Source: UBA12170 sp964293475 (GTDB lineage: Bacteria; Bacteroidota; Bacteroidia; Bacteroidales; UBA12170). Taken from it: a stretch of DNA of 64,000 nucleotides. The notes below the pieces were generated by a model. That model was given only the letters and a program-made list of their open reading frames with translations. It ran no database searches and had not been told where the DNA came from. Positions 57,385-64,000 of this stretch are shown here, piece after piece; positions within the stretch are counted from its first letter, which is position 1, and each line of letters starts with the position of its first letter. The stretch is from NCBI GenBank assembly GCA_964293475.1, contig CAXYYJ010000009.1, positions 1 through 64,000 on the forward strand. The letters run 5' to 3'. Made by a program: the position numbers and the translations under genes.

Positions 57385-58446
57385 TTATTTCCCATGATAA
57401 AGCGCACCACTTACACTGTTTCTTGTGGCTCCTGTAACTTCTGAATAAATATTGAATTCATTCAACATTCTCAAAACCCCCAAAAAGGCAAAAATGATGG
57501 CTTCCTTCATCTCGATGATATTTTTATGCGGAGTGGAAATTTTATGTAAGGTTAAGGAAGCTATTCGCTTCATCAGGAAGTCATTAAAAACGCCTCCGCC
57601 CGTAAAAAGAACATCACTTTTATCCGGAAGTACCTCCATACACCTGGCTATTTGCATTGAAATATGCTCGGTAAAAGTTCTTAGCAGATTTAGGGTGTTG
57701 TCTTGTTCCGAAATCAAGGGGAGAATAAAACTGTTTACCCATTCTTTTCCCAACGATTTGGGGTGAGGAAGTGAATAGTAGGGGAGTTGGTTGAGTTTAT
57801 GGAGAATGTCCATATTTACCTGCCCCTGCTCTGCCAATTTCCCACCATTGTCATAGGGAAGATTCAATTGTTGGGTCAGCATATTGAGCACAATGTTTAC
57901 CGGGCAAATATCAAATGCAACCAAATTTTTTTCATTTCGGAAGGAAATATTCGAAAAACCACCCAAATTGATTCTGGCGTTGTATTCGGAGAACAGTAAA
58001 TCGTCGCCCAGAGGAACCAATGGGGCGCCCTGTCCACCAAGTGCCACATCCATGCTTCGAAAATCGCAGGCTACAAGTTGCTGGCAAACTGAAGCCATGG
58101 CTGCTCCATCGCCAATTTGATTTGTATAGCCCAAAGCGGGATTGTGAAAAATAGTATGGCCATGAAATCCTACCACATCATCTTCGAGATTGTTTTCCTG
58201 AATAAACTTATGAACTATTTCGCCATTCAGCCGGCCATATTCCACATGGGTTTTAACAAAATCCAAAGCCGAAGAATCTGGCAAAAAACGCAATCGGTTT
58301 TGCCAGGCAGTGGAGTAGGGGATGCTTTTCCAGGGACCCAGGCTAAATTGCCAAATATCTTTTTCCTTCCGAAATTCCACATAGGCCAAATCAATCCCGT
58401 CGAGTGATGTGCCTGACATAACACCTATTGCACGATATTTTTCCAT
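57385..58446 (-). CDS. anmK: anhydro-N-acetylmuramic acid kinase
   Basis: A 353-residue sugar kinase of the AnmK family. The N-terminal GVMSGTSLDGIDLAYVEF motif is diagnostic, with GFHGHTIFHNP, INLGGFSNIS (ATP-binding) and FTGGGVFNDFLM following. It opens and phosphorylates anhydro-MurNAc to MurNAc-6-phosphate, recycling peptidoglycan. It begins 3 bp after murF, so it shares an operon with a peptidoglycan synthesis gene. No etherase (murQ) gene is seen here. Confidence 0.93.
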   Translation of the reverse strand: MEKYRAIGVMSGTSLDGIDLAYVEFRKEKDIWQFSLGPWKSIPYSTAWQNRLRFLPDSSALDFVKTHVEYGRLNGEIVHKFIQENNLEDDVVGFHGHTIFHNPALGYTNQIGDGAAMASVCQQLVACDFRSMDVALGGQGAPLVPLGDDLLFSEYNARINLGGFSNISFRNEKNLVAFDICPVNIVLNMLTQQLNLPYDNGGKLAEQGQVNMDILHKLNQLPYYSLPHPKSLGKEWVNSFILPLISEQDNTLNLLRTFTEHISMQIARCMEVLPDKSDVLFTGGGVFNDFLMKRIASLTLHKISTPHKNIIEMKEAIIFAFLGVLRMLNEFNIYSEVTGATRNSVSGALYHGK

Positions 58447-58449
58447 GGT

Positions 58450-59733
58450 TTAAAGCAGTGTTTCCTTGAGCAATTCAAGTTTAATTCCCCTGCTGCCTTT
58501 TAGCAGAATGACTTTCCCACGGGGCTTTACTGATTTTAAATAATCCAGTGCCGCCACATTATTTTCAAAGAAATGAAATTCAGGGTATTCTGCTTTCCAA
58601 TGAAAAAAGGCTTTTCCCACCAGAATGATTTGCCCAAATTCAGCAATTTTCAACTCATCCAAAATGTTTTTATGTTCCTGTTTTTCATAGGCTCCTAACT
58701 CCAGCATATCGCCAAGAATCGTCATTTTATCATCGCCAGGATGTTTTCTAAATGATAAAACAGCCTGTTTCATGCTGCTGGGATTGGCATTATAGGCATC
58801 GAGAATCAAGGTGTTGCTCGAGCCTTTCTCCACCTGCGAGCGGTTATTGGTGGGTTTGTAGTTTGTGAGCGACGCCACAATATTTTCGGGGGAAATTTTA
58901 AAGTACGTTCCTACGGCAATAGCAGATGCAGCATTTGTTAAATTGTATTCCCCAAATAGATGGGTGGCAATAGTATTTCCGATCCAGTCAAAAATAAGCT
59001 GATGGTCCGAAGGTTTTAGTTGCACAGAAAATTGGCTTTGTGAATTTGAACCATAGGTAATTCTTGAAATGGAGCTGCTTTTTTCCATCAATAAAGAATC
59101 ATCGGCATTCACGAAAACAGTCCCATGTTTTACTGAAACTGATTCATAGAGAGCCAATTTGGTTTTAATAATATTTTCATAGGATCCGAACCCTTCCAAA
59201 TGGGCCTTTCCAATATTGGTGATAATCCCAAAATCGGGTTGCGATAGCGCACAAAGCTCAGCAATCTCTCCCACATGATTGGCGCCCATTTCAATCACAG
59301 CAATTTGATGTTCGGGTTTTAATCGTAATAAAGTCAGGGGAACGCCGATATGGTTATTGAGATTCCCGAGTGTAAACAGCACCTTGAGTTCTGAGCCTAA
59401 AACAGTAGAGACGAGTTCTTTGGTGGTGGTTTTGCCATTGGTTCCGGTAATTCCAATTATGGGAATCCGGAATTGATTTCTATGCAATACTGCCAATTGT
59501 TGAAGAGTTTTCAGGCTGTCATCGACCAATGTCATATTCTTGTGGGACAAATAAAAATCCGCGTCATCAACTATTACATGGCTTGCACCCATTTCGAGTG
59601 CTTTAAGAGCAAAGGAATTGCCATTAAAGTTTTCGCCTTTTAGGCAGAAAAACAATTCTCCACCGCCGATATTTCTTGTATCAATAGAAACTCCGGTAGA
59701 ATTGCAGAAGGTTTTGTAGATTTCGTTTAGCAT
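58450..59733 (-). CDS. murF: UDP-N-acetylmuramoyl-tripeptide--D-alanyl-D-alanine ligase
   Basis: A 427-residue Mur ligase. The ATP-binding loop GITGTNGKTTTKE is at about 94-106, with VIEMGANHVGEIAEL, the second-domain DAYNANPSSMK motif that marks MurF, and ILGDMLELG. It adds D-Ala-D-Ala to the UDP-MurNAc tripeptide, the last cytoplasmic step of the peptide stem. In Flavobacterium it also lies beside gldJ. A terminator-like hairpin sits between gldJ and this gene, 11 bases before the start. Confidence 0.93.
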   Translation of the reverse strand: MLNEIYKTFCNSTGVSIDTRNIGGGELFFCLKGENFNGNSFALKALEMGASHVIVDDADFYLSHKNMTLVDDSLKTLQQLAVLHRNQFRIPIIGITGTNGKTTTKELVSTVLGSELKVLFTLGNLNNHIGVPLTLLRLKPEHQIAVIEMGANHVGEIAELCALSQPDFGIITNIGKAHLEGFGSYENIIKTKLALYESVSVKHGTVFVNADDSLLMEKSSSISRITYGSNSQSQFSVQLKPSDHQLIFDWIGNTIATHLFGEYNLTNAASAIAVGTYFKISPENIVASLTNYKPTNNRSQVEKGSSNTLILDAYNANPSSMKQAVLSFRKHPGDDKMTILGDMLELGAYEKQEHKNILDELKIAEFGQIILVGKAFFHWKAEYPEFHFFENNVAALDYLKSVKPRGKVILLKGSRGIKLELLKETLL

Positions 59734-59743
59734 TTTAGGGCAT

Positions 59744-59789
59744 AAAAAAAGTCATTTTGATTCCGGATTCCTCCTTCTCAAAATGACTT
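59744..59789 (-). terminator. terminator-like hairpin between gldJ and murF
   Basis: A perfect 12-bp stem (AAGTCATTTTGA at 59749-59760 with TCAAAATGACTT at 59778-59789) ends in a run of seven T residues on the minus strand, just before the murF start. It should stop most gldJ transcripts and perhaps attenuate murF. Confidence 0.7.
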
Positions 59790-59807
59790 GTATTGTATTA
59801 TAAATCT

Positions 59808-61304
59808 TTATTTACTTCCAGACATGGGGCTACCCACGCGGGTCATGGCACATCTGAATCCAATAAAATTTGTGGATTCGGTTTGATGTAAGAAACGACG
59901 AACAGAAGGACTCAGATAGTAAGCAGGGTCTGCCCAGCTACCACCTTTATAAACCCGTACATCGTCGTTAATCATTGATGTTTTTCCATATTCATACATC
60001 AGGCTGGTAGCAGTACCAGTTTGAAGAGAATCAGGGATTGATTTCCAATCTTCGCCGTTTATGATAGCAGAGGTAAAATCACCATCTAAATGGTTGATAT
60101 TGTCGGCTTTGCGATAGTTTTTGCGGCCTTCAGCTTCTTCAACAGCAATGTTTCTGTATTTAATTCTTCCCAAACTGTCTTTAGGAGCAATAAAACCATC
60201 CTGATCGGTAACTTTTGTTTGGAATACGTTACCCCTATAGGCTGCGAGGTCGTCAAAATCGTCGAGTGAAGAAGGACGGTAAACATCGAGTACCCATTCG
60301 GCTACGTTACCACCCATATTATACAACCCGTAATCGTTGGGGAAATAGGTTCCAACTTCGGTAGGAATATCGGCTCCATCGTTCAATGCACCTGCAACCC
60401 CCATATAGTCACCACGACCTCTTTTAAAGTTGGCAACAAAATTACCATAGTATTTTTTATCGTCTGTACGAACATAGTTACCATTCCATGGATAGGTTTT
60501 TCTTTGGCTAATGCGTTCATACTGGGTATTTTCGATAAGACCAAGAGCGGCATATTCCCATTCAGCTTCGGTGGGGAGACGATAATCTGGCAACAGATAA
60601 CCATCTTCCATGCGGGCAATACGAGTTCCGTCGCTGTTGGGGTTCAGGTTTTCGATGGGTTCGTTAACCAGACCTTCATATTGACCAGCCATATATGCGG
60701 TGGTGTTAAAGTTGTTTTCGTCGGCCTGATCCAGGTCAATATCCAATACTTTTCTTTCCACTAATTTCCACTCGTTAACCCTGTCTGTACGCCATTTGGC
60801 ATAATCGTTAGCCTGTAACCAGTTAACACCAACCACAGGATAATTTCTGTAAGCGGGGTGACGGAGATAGTTATCAACTAAGGGTTCGTTGAATCCTAAA
60901 CGTGATCTCCAGACTAAAGTATCGGGCAAAGCTTTACGGTGAACTTCGGGGTAGTTAACTCCGTACACACGATTTAACCAATAAAGATATTCAAGATAAT
61001 CCACATTGGCTACCTCTGTTTGGTCCATATAGAACGAACGTATGGTTACGCGGCGAGGAAAGTTGTTTGTATTAAAAACAACCTGATCCTGAGTTGTTCC
61101 CATAACGAAGGTACCTCCTTCAATAAGAACCAGACCTGGGCCGGTTTCCTGTTCTACATAATCTTTGACTTCAAAACCACCTGTTTCAGGGTCGTTATAG
61201 GACCAGCCGGTGGTTCGTGAACCATCTTTGCCACCACAAGAACTCAAGGCGACCAAAAGAGCCGCCGTAGTTACAAATCCTATTGTTTTTCTCAAACTAT
61301 ACAT
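59808..61304 (-). CDS. gldJ: GldJ-like gliding/T9SS lipoprotein (FGE-sulfatase fold)
   Basis: A 498-residue lipoprotein: lipobox LSSC (Cys23), then TGWSYNDPETGGFEVKDYVEQ and a formylglycine-generating-enzyme-like domain (GGTFVMGTT, WLQANDYAKWRTDR, NMGGNVAEW, VYKGGSWADP, RRF...GFRCAM). Lipoproteins GldJ, GldK and PorK share this fold but are not enzymes: they form the ring and track parts of the type IX secretion and gliding machinery. The TGWxxND opening and the position between murF and porU favour GldJ. An exact -7 box lies at 61321-61328. Confidence 0.82.
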   Translation of the reverse strand: MYSLRKTIGFVTTAALLVALSSCGGKDGSRTTGWSYNDPETGGFEVKDYVEQETGPGLVLIEGGTFVMGTTQDQVVFNTNNFPRRVTIRSFYMDQTEVANVDYLEYLYWLNRVYGVNYPEVHRKALPDTLVWRSRLGFNEPLVDNYLRHPAYRNYPVVGVNWLQANDYAKWRTDRVNEWKLVERKVLDIDLDQADENNFNTTAYMAGQYEGLVNEPIENLNPNSDGTRIARMEDGYLLPDYRLPTEAEWEYAALGLIENTQYERISQRKTYPWNGNYVRTDDKKYYGNFVANFKRGRGDYMGVAGALNDGADIPTEVGTYFPNDYGLYNMGGNVAEWVLDVYRPSSLDDFDDLAAYRGNVFQTKVTDQDGFIAPKDSLGRIKYRNIAVEEAEGRKNYRKADNINHLDGDFTSAIINGEDWKSIPDSLQTGTATSLMYEYGKTSMINDDVRVYKGGSWADPAYYLSPSVRRFLHQTESTNFIGFRCAMTRVGSPMSGSK

Positions 61305-61320
61305 TTATCGATTTTTTTTG

Positions 61321-61328
61321 CAAATTTA
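61321..61328 (-). promoter_or_regulatory. -7 box of gldJ
   Basis: TAAATTTG on the minus strand is an exact match to TAnnTTTG, 16 bases before the gldJ start and in the short gap after porP. No good -33 box is seen; it would lie inside the end of porP. Confidence 0.4.
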
Positions 61329-61337
61329 GTACTTTTA

Positions 61338-62348
61338 TTAAAAACTGGGCGATGGAATAGCATCTAATCTTGTGCGTCTTGACCGGTACTGAGAACCTGT
61401 ATCAAAGGTATAGCCCAGCGAAATCTCGTGTGCCCCACCAGTGTTGTTCTGCAGTTTGGAAACAGTTACATCGTAGCTGTAGCCAAAACGAAGACTTTTG
61501 TATTCAAAACCCAATAAAACTATGATAGCATCGGCATTGGTAATATCGTGACGATACCATGTTCCAATAACGAAGGGATTCTTATTAAAGTATACACCAA
61601 CATTCAGCTGCTTAAAATTATCCTGCTGTTGGTAAATAATATTTGGGGATACGGTGATTCGGTCATATCGGGCACCTCTGTATTTACGATTTCTGAGGTC
61701 GATAACGGCGCCCCCGTGCAAAGTAATTTTCATGTGCAGCTTGCTGAGCTTATCATCGTAGAATCCATTGGACGGCTGAGTTAAGTGATCCACAGAAACA
61801 CCTCCAAAGAAAATATCCTTGTAAGTATAAACCATACCTGCACTAAAGTCGACAATACTTTTGCTGGTGGATGCAGGAGCTACTTCATCAGTTTCAAACA
61901 CCAAACCTCTGATAGGGTCAAACTGATCGGGCCATTGCAGGGCACTCCAATCTAACCTGCCTTGAAAGAAACTGGCCTTTACTCCGAAATTGACAAACAT
62001 CTCGCGGTTAATTTTCAGTCGGTAACTATACAAAGCACTGATACCCCCGCTCACCAAAACTCCCTGTCCGGCTCTGTCGGTCATAAACGACAAGCCGATA
62101 CCACTGTTAATTGCCGGCAAATATTGATCGTAGGCTGCGCCATAGGTAACAAAATTTGCATCAAGAGATGGCCATTGATTCCGGTAATTAAGCGTAAGGC
62201 GTGGTGTTAAAGCAGATCCGGCTAATGCTGGATTGAGGTATAGTGGGTTTGCGTAAAACTGCGAAAAGTGTGGATCCTGGGCCATTGTAGAGCCTGTCAG
62301 GCCTACGATTAGCAAGGTAAAAATGATTTTCGTTAGTTTGTTGTTCAT
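61338..62348 (-). CDS. PorP/SprF family type IX secretion membrane protein
   Basis: About 336 residues from the ATG at 62348, which gives a proper signal peptide (KIIFTLLIVGLTGSTMAQ); the frame opens 28 codons earlier. It starts DPHFSQFYANPLYLNPALAGS, the standard opening of the PorP/SprF family, followed by LTLNYRNQWPSL, and ends with an outer-membrane barrel strand pattern (SLGYTFDTGSQYRSRR). These proteins help place T9SS cargo such as SprB on the surface. It is transcribed toward gldJ and away from porU. Confidence 0.93.
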   Translation of the reverse strand: MNNKLTKIIFTLLIVGLTGSTMAQDPHFSQFYANPLYLNPALAGSALTPRLTLNYRNQWPSLDANFVTYGAAYDQYLPAINSGIGLSFMTDRAGQGVLVSGGISALYSYRLKINREMFVNFGVKASFFQGRLDWSALQWPDQFDPIRGLVFETDEVAPASTSKSIVDFSAGMVYTYKDIFFGGVSVDHLTQPSNGFYDDKLSKLHMKITLHGGAVIDLRNRKYRGARYDRITVSPNIIYQQQDNFKQLNVGVYFNKNPFVIGTWYRHDITNADAIIVLLGFEYKSLRFGYSYDVTVSKLQNNTGGAHEISLGYTFDTGSQYRSRRTRLDAIPSPSF

Positions 62349-62389
62349 ATGGTTATTCAAATTTGAACAGGTTCTGTCGTTTAAGAAAA

Positions 62390-62420
62390 CAATATTACGA
62401 ATATTTTTTTGATTCCTAAA
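62390..62420 (-). promoter_or_regulatory. possible promoter of the porP/sprF gene
   Basis: TAATATTG (62397 to 62390) and, 19 bases upstream, TTTA (62420 to 62417), each with one mismatch to the consensus boxes. The position supports the internal start at 62348. Confidence 0.35.
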
Positions 62421-62823
62421 AATATTTATCAAATCAATTTACGTCTCTTTTTTTTGTGTTTTCGGTGGTTATACTTGCTGTCGACATTTTTTGTTTCGAT
62501 GTTTCGAACATTAATTTTGATTCTCTTTTACGATACCCTGATTGTTAAAATAATTATTAATTCTCTCTCAAAATTAGCAATAATAAAAACTATTATCAAC
62601 GAAAAAAATTATGCCCCAAAAAAAGAATTTTGGAGACAGGCATTGTTCATTGTTAAATTTTGCATAAACGACCACTTTGATGCCGTAGTAGTTGTCTGAT
62701 ATTAGAAAAAAGGTAATAATGCATGTATAATAAAAGTAAATTTGTGCCGTTATCTTATTGTATTTTCGAAAAAGCATTTTTTTCTGATTATAATAGGAGT
62801 TACCAAAAACAAAAATCATAACA
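62421..62823. other. AT-rich intergenic between divergent porP/sprF and porU
   Basis: About 400 bp of AT-rich spacer between divergent genes. Apart from the porU -7 box near its right end I see no gene or repeat. Confidence 0.5.
62737..62744 (+). promoter_or_regulatory. -7 box of porU
   Basis: TAAATTTG, an exact TAnnTTTG, 79 bases before the porU start. The -33 position is a poor match. Confidence 0.45.
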
Positions 62824-64000
62824 ATGAAACATTATTTCTTACTTCTTGCAACCCTTGTCATGCCTTTGTTTCTTATGGCGCAGCTGACCAGCCAAAAAGT
62901 GGAAATCAAATGGATAGATAACATTTCTAACCAGCAGGATTCACAACCAAATTTTTATTTTGAAGGCATGAAAAATTTTGGGCCTACGGGCCTAGTGCCG
63001 TATTTTTATACAGAATTTGAACTGCTGCCGCAGCAGGAAATCAGTAGAATATGGTTGTCCAATATTATAGAAGAGACAATGCCAATAAACCCGGTATCAT
63101 TCGATGGTTTAAATATGGATTTAGTAAATCAATATAAGCCTGAATACGAAATAAAAGAATTTGATGGCAAAAGATTAGCGCGGGTTTATATACCCTGCCT
63201 GGCGAAAAATCAATTGTCTGGTTATATAAACCGCCTTCAAAGTTTCGATTTAGAGTATAGTGTAGATGAAAACAATATAACCCTTGATAAAGAACTTAAA
63301 TCAAGGAATTTCGCTCAAAGTTCGGCGTTGGGTTCTGGCAGCTGGTACCAATTTAAAGTGTCGAACACAGGTATTTATAAGATAACCTATGAACAAGCCG
63401 TTTCTGCAGGGATGAATTTCGAAGGACTTTCTTCTCAAAAGATTAAGGTTTATGGCTTTGGGGGTATGCTTCCGGAAAATAACAATGATTTGAAATATGA
63501 AGATATACCAGAAATTTCGATTAAAATGGTTGATGGTGGTGATGGGGTTTTTGGTTCGGGCGACTATATTCTTTTCTTTGCGGAGGGTCCTGATACCTGG
63601 ACCTATAACAGTGAGATGGAAGTCTTTCAGCACAATTTAAATATTTATAGCCGCGAAGCCTATTATTTTATGGTTTTGAGCAATGGCGAAGGTAAGAGAG
63701 TGAATTCTATCAATACAACTCAAAACGCCAATTACTCGGTTAATACTTTTTCGGATTATCAGGTTAAAGAAGATGAAACAACTAACCTAATTAATTCAGG
63801 CAGACGTTGGTTTGGTGATAAATATGAGTTTACCACAGAATATCAATATCCTTTTAGTTTTGAAAACATTGCCACAGGATCAGGAGTTTATGTTAAAGCA
63901 GTTTTTGGCGCCCGCAGTTCAACATCGAGCAGGTTTACCCTTACAGCCTTCGATATATCCAAATCGGTGAGTATTGCAGCCATACCATCAGGAAGTTATC
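62824..64000 (+). CDS. porU: type IX secretion sortase PorU, N-terminal part
   Basis: An open frame from the ATG at 62824 to the right edge (392 codons, no stop). It has a signal peptide (MKHYFLLLATLVMPLFLMAQ) and, from about residue 165, the PorU-type pro-region pattern: SGSWYQFKVSNTGIYKITYE, LSSQKIKVYGFGGMLPE, GSGDYILFFAEGPDTW and REAYYFMVLSNGEGKR. The cysteine protease (C25 gingipain-like) domain lies beyond the window. PorU removes the C-terminal signal of T9SS cargo and links it to lipopolysaccharide. porV usually follows porU, off the edge here. Next to the divergent porP/sprF gene and gldJ. Confidence 0.88.
   Translation, partial: MKHYFLLLATLVMPLFLMAQLTSQKVEIKWIDNISNQQDSQPNFYFEGMKNFGPTGLVPYFYTEFELLPQQEISRIWLSNIIEETMPINPVSFDGLNMDLVNQYKPEYEIKEFDGKRLARVYIPCLAKNQLSGYINRLQSFDLEYSVDENNITLDKELKSRNFAQSSALGSGSWYQFKVSNTGIYKITYEQAVSAGMNFEGLSSQKIKVYGFGGMLPENNNDLKYEDIPEISIKMVDGGDGVFGSGDYILFFAEGPDTWTYNSEMEVFQHNLNIYSREAYYFMVLSNGEGKRVNSINTTQNANYSVNTFSDYQVKEDETTNLINSGRRWFGDKYEFTTEYQYPFSFENIATGSGVYVKAVFGARSSTSSRFTLTAFDISKSVSIAAIPSGSY

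Noticed and set aside
59808..61304. a formylglycine-generating enzyme or sulfatase modifier
   Set aside because: The fold is shared, but the lipobox, the TGWxxND opening and the T9SS neighbourhood fit the structural lipoprotein GldJ better.

Overview
The window comes from a member of the Bacteroidota. Evidence: several type IX secretion / gliding components (a PorU-like sortase, a PorP/SprF protein, a GldJ-like lipoprotein, a T9SS type A sorting tail, a giant SprB-repeat protein), Bacteroidota-type promoters (-7 box TAnnTTTG, sometimes with a recognisable -33 box about 19 bp upstream), few Shine-Dalgarno sites, and families confined to the phylum (DUF4294, DUF6252-like). Pyruvate:ferredoxin oxidoreductase, pyruvate phosphate dikinase and threonine-degrading Kbl suggest an anaerobic or fermentative member, perhaps near Bacteroidales/Marinilabiliales; the genus cannot be read from the sequence.

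Layout. 1-10849 (-): the first ~3,616 codons of one SprB-repeat adhesin-like protein that runs off the left edge, with about 44 modules and a 735-bp higher-order repeat. 11199-17801 (-): alpha-2-macroglobulin lipoprotein and patatin-like phospholipase. 18348-21649 (+): tig-clpP-clpX protein-quality operon. 21749-28610: DUF4294 protein, hybrid histidine kinase, ppdK (with an odd Lys/Ala-rich tail) and kbl. 29046-33813 (-): an AT-rich three-gene accessory operon, a single-chain restriction-modification enzyme followed by two unrecognised proteins with weak HEPN-like motifs; this is the best candidate for an undescribed defence module. 34081-39608: serine-protease-like lipoprotein, RprXY-like two-component system, a possible small RNA, cvpA-mlaF-mlaE. 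39842-43683 (-): PASTA protein, T9SS cargo, rluD. 43941-50297 (-): DUF6252-like lipoprotein, NarL-type regulator and TPR sensor kinase, dihydroorotate-dehydrogenase-like protein, DUF4062/ATPase protein with a 12-bp tandem repeat. 50703-54245 (+): PFOR. 54323-57220 (-): overlapping operon of three related putative outer-membrane proteins and a lipoprotein. 57385-62348 (-): anmK, murF, gldJ, porP/sprF; then divergent porU (+) off the right edge.

Working together: gldJ, porP and porU belong to the secretion machinery that should export and anchor cargo such as the T9SS-A protein at 40913-42817 and, by inference, the giant SprB-type protein. murF and anmK connect to peptidoglycan synthesis and recycling, and tig/clpP/clpX to protein folding and turnover. 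No tRNA, rRNA, transposase, integrase or CRISPR array was seen. No similarity search was run: family names rest on recognised motifs and domain order.
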